Shown one piece after another: positions 23,301-31,429 of a stretch of 64,000 nucleotides of DNA. The notes below the pieces were generated by a model. The model did not search any database. It saw nothing but the letters and a program-made list of their open reading frames with translations, and had not been told where the DNA came from. The position numbers and the translations under genes were made by a program. Origin of the DNA: Siphonodentalium dalli (taxonomy: Eukaryota > Mollusca > Scaphopoda > Gadilida > Siphonodentaliidae); contig CP136061.1 of NCBI GenBank assembly GCA_032622095.1, positions 2,356,001 through 2,420,000 on the forward strand. Reading direction: 5' to 3'. The first letter of the stretch is position 1; every line of letters starts with the position of its first letter.

Positions 23301-26300
23301 GAACATTCTAAAATAACTGGATGATAACTATACTACTTGCAAGCTTTTATTTTATTCAATTTAATACTTGCAGCAGTGCTTGCAGAGCAAAAATGTATCC
23401 AAGCAGAGATTCAGAAGGCAGATCTTCCTGAATTTACATCAGATATTGCCGCCGCATTGGAAGCCAAAAAGATTGAGTCAGTATGGGGGAAGATGACGAC
23501 CCAGTTAGCAACATACTGTTACCAAAAGTGGCCACAAATGGATGAAAAGTCCCATTACGCAGTCATTGGTGAGAAAATGTACAGGAAATGGCCCTGTATT
23601 GCACAGGAATCTGGACTCCAACCATGGGTTAGTTTCTATAAATTGTCCCCCGAACAAGCCTTGAAATAATTCTCAATTTCAGAATTACAGCCTGTCACCA
23701 TGACAGGTGCCAAGAAGTTTCAGCCTGTCATTGGAGTTTGTGAGCCTGTCATGAAAAACATCGATCGGCACCAAACAGCCAATCAGGCTGAATCAGTTTA
23801 TGAAAATGTTAAAAATGGTGCCCTGCACTCTAGTTTTGATTGTTTACAGACTTCAATGATGGTATTGTAAATTTAATATATTATTAGGCTATATTTGGCG
23901 ATAGAAGCATATTTTGTAGGGGTTTCCTCGACTCAATTGTAATATTTTAGTCCCCTGTAACTGTCTTAACTAATAATCTGGGGGTCGGTGAACAAACTAT
24001 GCAACTTTAATCAGCAGTGAGTGTTCGTCCGTCTGTGTATCAAACTTTTCGTTTCTGTATGATAACTTTAGTTTCTATTATTAACACATCATAACCAAAT
24101 TTGGGTTCGGATTTGTTTCCGGTTGATAACTTTAGTACAGTTTAGAGGATTAAGACCAAATTTGGTATGTGACTTTCTGCCAGTAAAACACAGGTCAACT
24201 TCGAAATAAATTAAAGCACCAGGGCATAAAATGTAGCACTTCACTGACAAGTTACCTGCGTTATTGCCATTTTTCGACTTAGAAAACCCCAAATTTATGG
24301 TGTCCGGATGATAACTTCAATTTGGATGATTTGATCATGATAATAAAAATTGATAATTTGTCCCAAAAACGTAAAGCGGCGATTGACGCTAAACTGGCTT
24401 TCAAATAACTCTAGCCAGATCATTTGCTCTTTTTTACAACTTTTGTACCCAAATTTTGCCTCCTTCATTATACATCCTTCATTAATTTCAGTCCTTCCTG
24501 GTCAAACAAATATCCCAGAAGATTCGTCACAAGCGACTGGCTGAGAAGCAAAAAGGAGAGAAGAACTCAGATGGATGCAGCTCTCCCCCACCGCCAAAGA
24601 AGGGGCGATTATTCAGGACACATGTACAGCAAGTGCTTGCTAATTCTGATGATACAGAAGCACATTTGGAGGCCCTCACCCTCGAGTTTAAAAAACAGAG
24701 GAAGAACCAAAAACCAGACCACATAAAGATGCTGCTCGAGTCCACACAAAACTACAGGCAAGATCTGCTCAAGTGCGATGATAATGGTTCCTTGAATAAA
24801 GTTTTGGACAAATTCCCCTGTCTGAGGGACGGGGTTTATGTGAGTAAGTTTTAAGATGAGATATTGTTTTAATTGTACCCTCAAGCCCAAGGCTACATGT
24901 AAAGTATAGTTCATAAAACTAGTTTAAAACTTCCAAATTATAACATACCAATCGTATGGCAAGGTATTATTTATTATTTTGTCCATTATAATATTGAGAG
25001 CAGGCCTCAAGCTACAGCCCTCTCAATTTTATGGCTTCGGCAATCCGCTACGGCAACCATTGATGTGGGGCCACTTTGCTTCAGCAAATGGCTTCGGCAT
25101 TGCTGATTGCCGTAGCCAATTAAGAGGGCTGAAGCTAGAGGTTGAAAATAGGGCGAAGTCACTTCTCCCTCGTGAGATTTCAGGGCGACTTTAGACCCAA
25201 GTAGAGCGACTTGCCTGAGTTTGTAATAATTAGGCCATATTAGGACGACTTCCACGGTCCCAGGGCGAGAACGTCGCCTTCTAGCTTGAGGCCTGATTGA
25301 GAGGGTGAATTTAGTGACACTACCCTGCACTACCCATTGTTGAATATATTTGTTGGGATGTTCAGATAATAAGTTCAACAATTGGCCTGAGGCTGTATGT
25401 TGAACTTATTATCTGAACATCCCTACAAATTAATGGGAATCTACTAACTACCCGCCAATGAGTATTCAGTCAAGTAAGGGTTAAATTATGTTTTTGCAAG
25501 TGTGTGACATACACAATAAATGAAGACATAAGGCTGAGTGAAATTGCTAGTGAATTGTTAATATAATGGTATTCAGAAGTAATATCTGGTAGCATTTCCC
25601 CGGCTAATTGCTTGTAATTGACATATTCATAAGATATACATGTACATGTGTAGTAGAGCCCGGCGAAGCTTCGAGATTCGATTCGATGTCAGTCGGCCGA
25701 TTCGGCACAAAACGAATCTCAACTACACCTGACTGCGTGTGGTAACTGTGTGTGGTTTTTGCGTTGTCATCGTGAAAATGCGACATAAAAATGTAAATAG
25801 AGTTATTCCTCTTGTATAAGAAATCAAGTATTCGGTCCGTTTCATTATTTTGTTTAGCGTTCCGAAAATTTAACACAGATCTACTGTTTGCAACTCTGCC
25901 ATATAAACTATGAAACTGTGTTGTCGAAATTGACTGGCATCGAGTATATAGACAGAACTGTTATGCTTCCAAAGGTCCAAAACTGATTGGTGAAACATTC
26001 TGTTTTCATATACATGTAATGCGTTCATTTTTGTGTAGTTTTGTTGTGCTCAATGAGGGACATTGGCACAGTATTGTTGCAACATTAAATTCTGAATTTT
26101 TAAATTGAAACATTGTGTCAATTTAATTTGCGCCAATGGACCGTCCAATCATATCCGGTGTGTTTCAATTGGGCCTATATTTCCTAAGATGTATACCCGC
26201 TCCCGATCGTTTATAAATTAGAATGAACGTACATGCCACAGTTTTGTGTTTATCCATTGCCAGTTTTACAATTTCTTACCATACACAATAGTACACATCC

Positions 26301-29300
26301 GCTCCTAGTTCTGTAGTTTGCAGTGTTTGAGAATGGTCACCGTCACTCAGTGATTAGTTATATTCGATGATATGGGTACGCTATTAGCCAAGTACGAAAA
26401 TTATACTCATACACGTGGTCGTAACAGCTTAACTATTGAATGTAGTATAGAATCTGTGTTCTTGGTCATTCATAAAGACGCGAACTGGGTCATCACAAGA
26501 GTCAACCACAATCAACCTGCTCGAATACCCGAGAACGGACCATGTGACGATTGTTGAGTCAACCAATTAGGCCGACTCGACTTGACACCGTGACACGCGA
26601 TCCGTTATCGGGTATTCCAATCACCGAGCGCGAGTTGTACCGCTCGCGAAGACCCGGTGACACCGATTCGAATATAATCTTAGCTGTTATTGATGCCTCC
26701 ACCAAACGAGTCACTAGCCTTAATATAAAATCAATGTTTAACGATCATAATTGTGTCATTTTACATCGAAATCGGGCATATCATGATTCGATTCGGTGTC
26801 ATATCATTTGGGCCGATTCGAGATTCGATTCGAACGAAAATGGCCGATTCACCAGCCCTAATGTGTAGCTCGCACAGAGCTTTTGGAGATTTATCATTTC
26901 TTAAAAGTTAAAATATATTCTTTCAGATCTGCTATGCCTTTGCTGTACAATTTCGGAGTGACAGACTTGTAGCGATGTCATCAAATTTGACAAAATTCCG
27001 GATAGCTGTCCAGGATATCGCCAACATGGATCCCCAGGTTGATATTAAATTGTTCACATGATACCACTTTGCAATTGGCCCATTTAAATATAAATGTTGA
27101 TGGTTCTTTTAACCACAAAAGTGTCCAGTCGCAAGTATCTCATCAGTATTATGATGTTGTACTCAAACTGCCGTAGCCCGCGATTCCTCCGGCTCTAACA
27201 GCTTGGGATATCCACATAGTTTAGCTGCACAATGATATAACTCCAGCTGAGAACGATGGAGCCAATATGACTTTAATTGGCTTTAAATATAGACAAAAAT
27301 ATATTTGTTTACATTTGATTTAATGTTGTCAATATACCGTGAAATGCCATGTAAACAAATGTTCGGTTCCTAACTTTTAAGTCGTTCTTGTCATGTAAAC
27401 CTCTAATTTACTTCTAATGCGAATGCGTTATATATCACTGCATTCAGGAGACACCATCCGATTTTCATACAAAAAGTACCGAAACATGTGCCCAGCTCGC
27501 TGGGCGGAAATGCCACTATAGACGACTAACGGAAGGGATCACCGGCTCTAACAGCAGATCTCATCCCAATATCCCAAGCTGTTAGAGCCGGGGGAATCGC
27601 AGGCTAACTGTACCGTTGCTATAATTTGTCATTATTAGTGGGCAAACTCCAAGTGTATATACCAATTAAAGTTGCACAGTTTGTTGAATTGAATTCTGCA
27701 CTGTATACATACAGATACAGTGATGCCCGCAATAATTGACCTCTTAACCACTACGGAATTATGGGAATTTTTTCAGGATTTAGTCAGAAATGGTAAAGCT
27801 CTCGTCAATGAATGGCAACAAGCCATATTTCCGACTAGATCCTGAAACATTTCCCATAATTATTTCGTGGTTAACAGGTCAATTATTGCGGGCATCACTG
27901 TAGAGATACTTTGAACATTCAGAAAACATGTGCTTTCATTTGATGATTCTAACAATTTCAGCAGGTCCTGAGCTGATATCTGTGCATTGTTTTGAAGTAA
28001 ACTTTACATTCACGTTGCCTATAGCATTAGGGTTTCATTTTAAAGCCCGTATCACGGTATGTCCCTTTAAATGTGACAATCTTGGTTGACTTTGTTCTCA
28101 AATTGAATACACACCTTTTTTTCAGGACTCGGATTTAAACTTATCTGATGTATTGAAGTATGTGGAACGTGAGGTCCAATACGATCGTGGGCAAAAAGTG
28201 TCAAAGTCCATGTCATCGATTGTCGAGATGAAAGAGGTAAACAAATCATCAATATTTCCCTGATTGGTCATTTTGCTAAATATGACATCCATAATTCATA
28301 GGTAATTGTAGTTAAAATTCTATTTCCGTTGTATGTTATAGTACTCAAAATGTACGATTAGAAGTGGGCGGTCAATGATGGTGATATTGCTATTAATTAA
28401 GATCAAATAAGTAGTTCGTTTCTCAGACACCGCCGCGTCCCGAAAAAAGGTGCGCCTCAGTGCTTTTTATTCCGATTCTATCATAAATAAATAAAAAATG
28501 AAATCCCTCGTCAAAATGTTTTTTGAAACAAATTTTTTTTTTGGAAAAAACAATTTTCCAATTTTTTCCCCTCTATGTTATTGGCATGTAAAACACATCT
28601 ACATCACTCAATATGCACCAGATATTATGTGTACTTCAAGCAACCATAAGTGTAAAACATATGCCCATTATGTGGTTGCAGATGAGGTCCATTCACAGCC
28701 CAATCTCAGGAATATATATATGTAGTTTTTAATTCCTCACACACTGGTATCCATGCAGAAAATAGTCTTGTGGGAGAAGAAAAATTACTGCATCTTATCT
28801 GTTGGAGGACAGACAATATAGAAGACAATCTATTTCAGAAGTGTTTTAGGCTGAATTATTGAGAATGGGGCTCTATCATTGTATAAGGCAGACTTAGACA
28901 GGATGAGATCAATACGTGTATACAACACTAACACTGTGGTACAATGGTAGCAGAGAGAAATAAAATAAAAAACTTACCTGCCTCACGTATACAATTCTTA
29001 TCGATAACAAATTAAAAATAAAAACCTGCCTCCCTCACGGTTAAATTTGGCCATAAATAATAAAAATAAATATCTGCCTCCCTCCTCATTTTGAAAAAAA
29101 AGTGTCTGAGAAACGAACTACTTATTTGATCTGGCCTAAGTTTCGGTAATTTCCGGAAACTGATATTAATAAACTTAATTTATGTTTTTATAAGCGGCGA
29201 TTATTTTTAGTCGAGTTTTATTAAAAAAAACGAGACTTATGGTTTGGCGAGAGACGGTTGGCGGACGGGCGGGGCGCCATAATCACCTATAACTCTGAAG

Positions 29301-31429
29301 TTTATTGATGGATCTTAAAACATTTTGTTGTGTGAGTTTATATCTATGACCGCTCCTTGCATACATAAAATCCGTTCGGTCTGATTATAGGGGGCGGAGC
29401 TATGGCCGCTAATTAAATCATTTTTGCGAATTTTGAGCTCGTTAGCGCGATAACTCAAACAAATATTAACCGATTTGTTCGAAACTTGCTGTATGACATT
29501 TTCACAAGAATATCTTCATCGAGTTCGAAAACCGAGCCGGTCCGATTATAAGGGGCGGAGCTATGACCGCTAATTATTTCATTTTTGCGAATTTTGAGCT
29601 CGTTAGCGCGATAACTCAAACAAATATTAACCAAACTTGCTGTAGGCCACCTAAAACTCGACCCAGCATCTCTGATGCTACCGCTTGTTTTAAATTATTT
29701 AAATGTGTTTAACATGTGTATTTCTAATAAAGGAATCCGGGGACAAAATATATAGTGCCATTAGTAAAGATCCAAATAGTGAGTGAGAGCCCTAGATTCA
29801 CTCTCAAGGTCCCCCAGACCCCCTCCTAATGGGACGGGGACACCCCCTTCCATACCTACATCACATTATGACCCTGGACACCAATAGGATGGCTCTGGAC
29901 ACCCTTATGATGATTATGGAGTCTAATGGACACCCACCTGGTGGCCCTGGACATAACAGTATGGTCCTGGACACCCACAGGACACCCATCGTGTGGCTTG
30001 GTACACCCACAGTATATGACCCTGGACACCAATTGGATGGTCATGGACACCCATCTGATGGCCTTGGACACACACGGGACACCCATAGTGTGGCTTGGAA
30101 CACCCACAGTATGGACCTGGACACACATAGGATGGCCCTCGACACCCATATGATGACCCGGGGCACCCCCAGTATGGCCCTGGAGACCAATAGGATGGCC
30201 CTGGACACCACACAAGACACATTAGATGGATTACTGAAACGTTTCTGGCACATTAATCAATATTACCATGGGAAATTATAACTTGATTTAAATTTCCGTT
30301 GAAAAAATAGCAATTTTCAAATAAATAATATGTTATGTGGGCCATTTTGGATTGTGGCCAACTAAATTGGGTCATTATTACATATATAAGGTTTGGTATA
30401 CTACATGACTGTTTAATAGCAATATATGCCACTATTAAGTATCATTATGACCATATAACTGAATATCTCAAAATTTAAGCGAAATGGGGGAAGTTGGGGT
30501 TGGTGGCCATTTTGTTTCTTCCTTGACCTAGATATTTCACAGTCACAGCAGATGGATGACTAAACAGTTGCGTGATTATTAATCCATATTTTCATGGGAA
30601 ATTCTAGCTTTAGGTAAAAAAAAACCTGTAATTTTTAAGTAAAAATCTAAAATAGTGGCCATTTTGTGGTGGCCGTTTTGGATTCAGGTTCACTCAATTA
30701 AGTCACAATTATGCGGAAAACTATCAGGAAGACGATCGAAGTTGTTTTGTAACGATTGGTTGAATAATTTTGCCACAAAGGCCAAAAACGTAGACTTGGG
30801 GTACAATCGGGAGAAATGGCGGCCATCTTGGATTACAAAAAATGCTCAAAGCTGATTTTCGATATGTTCTTCCAGAGACTTTCTCGCTTATTTTGATACC
30901 AAATTCGCTTCTATACATTTTTCTTCCAGGTAGGCCCACTATTTTGGGTTCAACGACTAGTCTATAACATGAGTTACCAGGCTACTGAGTTCTGATGAGA
31001 TAAATTAAATTTACTATTGACACAATAATTTTAACTTTTTTGTTAGCATATTCCTAAATTATTTTACAGGGCATTGCGGATGAAGATATTGAAAGTAGTC
31101 TTGAAAGCAACTTACTGGATCCTCCAAGGCTTGTAGCATTCCACGAGGGAGATGTGGTGAAAGGCATGTTCATCCTGGCGGACGGGAATATTATAAAAGC
31201 CTTCGGGAGCTCGGTGCATTCTGGTATTACTCAACTGTTGAGTTCATACTATATTTTCGATCTGAACTACCCGCGGTGTTTCGCCATGGTTTTGGCAGCC
31301 CTCCAGATTTTTATGATGGGGGAACCATACTCACACAAAAAGAAAGGGGGTGATGTATCCAAAAAGTTCTTGTTTTTTATTAAAAAACTTCGGCCGATAT
31401 TTGATAACGTTCAGCTTCCGGAAGATTGA
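11229..31429 (+). CDS. Seven-exon gene, CIDE-N/PB1-like N-terminus
   Basis: Gene model by hand: exons 11,229-11,314; 14,733-15,002; 23,374-23,627; 24,492-24,839; 26,927-27,037; 28,126-28,236; 31,070-31,429 (stop TGA). All introns are GT/AG and the phases (1, 1, 0, 0, 0, 0) agree at every junction. The total is 1,540 nt, i.e. 513 codons plus one extra base, which fits the single apparent frameshift in exon 1. The N-terminus (MGIFKVRN, then DGCKIVLECDGTDIEDDEVL and AGQVW) resembles CIDE-N or PB1-type ubiquitin-like interaction domains. The C-terminus (YYIFDLNYPRCFAMVLAALQ) recalls large families of uncharacterised invertebrate and fish proteins often named 'SAMD3-like'. I do not know its function. 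It could be a host gene or a second gene of the surrounding CACTG transposon. Confidence 0.65.
11315..14732 (+). other. Intron 1
   Basis: Donor GTGAGT, acceptor TTTTTTTTTCAG. It holds a complete hAT-type element (11,534-12,272), a G-homopolymer near 12,939 and a fragment near 13,670-13,760 that recurs at 19,985-20,070. Between about 13,970 and 14,690 a degenerate direct repeat is present (GTTGATAACTATTTGGTCT at about 14,144 and 14,637). No separate gene is seen. Confidence 0.5.
11534..12272. mobile_element. hAT-type non-autonomous element, 739 bp
   Basis: Terminal inverted repeats begin CACAGGGGGCAGGAATTGTT and extend for roughly 200 bp with few mismatches. They are flanked by an exact 8-bp target-site duplication ACGCAGGC (11,526-11,533 and 12,273-12,280). 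Eight-bp duplications are diagnostic of the hAT superfamily among animal elements with such short CA-ended termini. There is no coding capacity, so it is a MITE or foldback form. Confidence 0.85.
14733..15002 (+). CDS. Exon 2 of the seven-exon gene
   Basis: Acceptor AG at 14,731-14,732 after a T9 tract, donor GTTAGT at 15,003. It reads AEKLMVKSDGCKIVLECD and GTDIEDDEVLSELRSEIFLF, then AGQVW and a Ser/Pro-rich linker. The pattern 'K.V L E . D G T . . . D D E . L' ending in 'GQ.W' is what a CIDE-N-like fold shows. The linker suggests the domain ends here. If the exon 1 frameshift is real, translation could start at the ATG at 14,747. Confidence 0.7.
16072..17026 (+). mobile_element. Pearl-like element with 161-bp tandem core
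   Basis: It starts with a self-complementary end (TATCCCCCGCC ... GCGGGGGATA) and a (CCGT)n tract. Four to five units of exactly 161 bp follow (same word ATGTCAACGGATTTCAAAG at 16,349 and 16,510, and the variant at 16,671), ending in GGCGGGGGATACCGTCG. Pearl elements of bivalves have this plan: an (ACGG)n microsatellite plus a core of about 160 bp. The unit length is not a multiple of three, and the apparent ORFs are by-products of the repetition. Confidence 0.65.
17398..17722 (+). other. GC-rich block with overlapping ORFs, unknown
   Basis: This block is clearly richer in G+C than its surroundings and open in all three forward frames (86, 66 and 63 codons). None of the translations resembles a family I know. 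It could be an unrecognised exon, a processed fragment of another gene, or a repeat. Confidence 0.2.
22900..23019 (+). repeat. L2-type SINE/LINE 3' tail
   Basis: The words AAGCGCTTAGAGCCACC and GATAAGCGCTATATAAATG, followed by a short (ACTTT)n run, match the characteristic 3' tail of L2-clade LINEs and the SINEs that borrow it. The 5' limit is unclear. Confidence 0.55.
23374..23627 (+). CDS. Exon 3 of the seven-exon gene
   Basis: The acceptor is a NAGNAG site (CTTGCAGCAG), so the exon may start at 23,374 or 23,377 without changing frame. Donor GTTAGT at 23,628. It reads EIQKADLPEFTSDIAAALEA, then YCYQKWPQMDEKSHYAVIGE and YRKWPCIAQESGLQPW. The 'Y..WP.IA...G..PW' end fits the central region of the uncharacterised family named for the whole gene. 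Intron phases are 1 before and 0 after. Confidence 0.65.
24492..24839 (+). CDS. Exon 4 of the seven-exon gene
   Basis: Acceptor TTTCAG before 24,492, donor GTGAGT at 24,840. A better-looking GTAAGT lies four bases on (24,844) but would put exon 5 out of frame. The product is highly charged: SFLVKQISQKIRHKRLAEKQ, a PPPPKKGR basic patch resembling a nuclear localisation signal, a Glu/Lys-rich likely helix (HLEALTLEFKKQRKNQKPDH) and then VLDKFPCLRDG. Confidence 0.7.
24993..25303. mobile_element. hAT-type MITE, 295 bp, with 8-bp TSD
   Basis: Element 25,001-25,295. Termini CAGGCCTCAAGCTA ... TAGCTTGAGGCCTG, flanked by exact 8-bp duplications ATTGAGAG (24,993-25,000 and 25,296-25,303). The inside is partly palindromic (AGCCCTCT...AGAGGGCT; GGCTTCGGC motifs). 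Short termini plus an 8-bp TSD point to hAT. It lies in intron 4. Confidence 0.85.
25348..25430. repeat. Imperfect palindrome, family member 1
   Basis: Inverted arms GGGATGTTCAGATAATAAG ... CTTATTATCTGAACATCCC around GGCCTGAGGC. The same palindrome, perfect, occurs at 37,281-37,365, and both are followed by the same downstream words (GGGAATCTACTAACTACCCG). It is therefore a mobile or amplified family with a hairpin end. Confidence 0.75.
25646..26868. mobile_element. hAT-type non-autonomous element, 1,207 bp
   Basis: Element 25,654-26,860. Left terminus TAGAGCCCGGCGAA, right terminus (reverse complement) TAGGGCTGGTGAAT. Both are followed by ATTCGATTCGA-type subterminal words. Exact 8-bp duplications ATGTGTAG flank it (25,646-25,653 and 26,861-26,868). 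The inner sequence shows no recognisable transposase. It lies in intron 4. Confidence 0.85.
26927..27037 (+). CDS. Exon 5 of the seven-exon gene
   Basis: Acceptor TTCTTTCAG, donor GTTGAT at 27,038 (weak). Only phase 0 is open; both other frames stop. It reads ICYAFAVQFRSDRLVAMSSN, then LTKFRIAVQDIANMDPQ. 111 nt, the same length as exon 6. Confidence 0.65.
27174..27606. mobile_element. Inverted-repeat element, 433 bp
   Basis: Left arm TAGCCCGCGATTCCTCCGGC and right arm (reverse complement) TAGCCTGCGATTCCCCCGGC match over about 37 bp, through CTCTAACAGCTTGGGATAT. The flanks are ACTGCCG on the left and ACTGTACCG on the right, so the target duplication is eroded. It looks like a DNA-transposon MITE within intron 5. 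Confidence 0.65.
27718..27900. mobile_element. Palindromic MITE with TA duplication, 183 bp
   Basis: Termini CAGTGATGCCCGCAATAATT and its reverse complement, extending over about 34 bp with one mismatch and then imperfectly to the centre, so the whole element can fold. A TA dinucleotide flanks each end (27,716-27,717 and 27,901-27,902), as for Tc1/mariner insertions. Related truncated pieces lie at 10,288 and about 36,125. Confidence 0.8.
28126..28236 (+). CDS. Exon 6 of the seven-exon gene
   Basis: Acceptor TTTTTTTCAG, donor GTAAAC at 28,237, phase 0 on both sides. It reads DSDLNLSDVLKYVEREVQYD, then RGQKVSKSMSSIVEMKE. No motif is recognised. Confidence 0.65.
28400..29132. mobile_element. 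733-bp block with 31-bp terminal inverted repeats
   Basis: AGATCAAATAAGTAGTTCGT followed by TTCTCAGACAC at 28,400 is mirrored exactly at 29,102-29,132. No target duplication is visible, and the inside is AT-rich and non-coding, with a 'CTGCCTCCCTC' word repeated three times. It is probably a DNA-transposon derivative or two inverted copies of one element. Confidence 0.6.
29190..29697 (+). mobile_element. Pearl-like element with duplicated core
   Basis: Starts near TAGTCGAGTTTTATTAAAA and ends ...AAACTCGACCCAGCATCTCT...CGCTTGTTTTAA. The core word GCGAATTTTGAGCTCGTTAG, with the following GCGATAACTCAAAC, occurs twice (about 29,434 and 29,587). The layout resembles the other tandem-core elements in the window. 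Confidence 0.45.
29829..30232 (+). repeat. Minisatellite of about 21-27 bp units
   Basis: Degenerate tandem copies of a unit around GGACACCCATATGATGGCCCT, with a longer period of about 99 bp (GTGTGGCTTGG at 29,990 and about 30,089). The unit is close to a multiple of three and lacks stops, so it creates long apparent ORFs on both strands (150 codons forward, 119 reverse). These should not be taken as genes. Confidence 0.8.
30233..31069 (+). other. End of intron 6, degenerate direct repeats
   Basis: Two copies about 320 bp apart of a block that includes CATGGGAAATT...AACTTGATTT and GGCCATTTTGGATT / GGCCATTTTGTGGTGG, plus a related GGCGGCCATCTTGGATTAC. Non-coding, probably an old repeat. Confidence 0.4.
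31070..31429 (+). CDS. Terminal exon 7 of the seven-exon gene
   Basis: Acceptor ATTTTACAG before 31,070, stop TGA at 31,427-31,429. It reads GIADEDIESSLESNLLDPPR, LVAFHEGDVVKGMFILADGN, SYYIFDLNYPRCFAMVLAAL, then a Lys-rich segment (SHKKKGGDVSKKF) and an acidic end (LPED). The 'YY.F...YP......L..LQ' pattern is the most family-like part of the protein. An ATTAAA polyadenylation-type signal occurs at 31,796. Confidence 0.75.
   Translation, partial: GIADEDIESSLESNLLDPPRLVAFHEGDVVKGMFILADGNIIKAFGSSVHSGITQLLSSYYIFDLNYPRCFAMVLAALQIFMMGEPYSHKKKGGDVSKKFLFFIKKLRPIFDNVQLPED

Larger units (their letters stand above)
15003..23373 (+). other. Intron 2, repeat-rich
   Basis: About 8.4 kb. It contains a partial (GTCC)n-type element near 15,850-16,060, a pearl-like element (16,072-17,026), a GC-rich block (17,420-17,720), a C-homopolymer near 21,642, a G+C-rich patch near 18,640-18,900 and an L2-type SINE/LINE tail (22,900-23,019). 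I see no further exon with matching phase, although a small one could be missed. Confidence 0.4.

Noticed and set aside
24844-24849. GTAAGT as exon 4 donor
   Set aside because: A stronger consensus than GTGAGT at 24,840, but its use would put exon 5 in a frame with an early stop.
29856-30281. ORFs of 150 and 119 codons on opposite strands
   Set aside because: They follow the minisatellite unit, whose length is near a multiple of three and lacks stops. There is no splice or start context.
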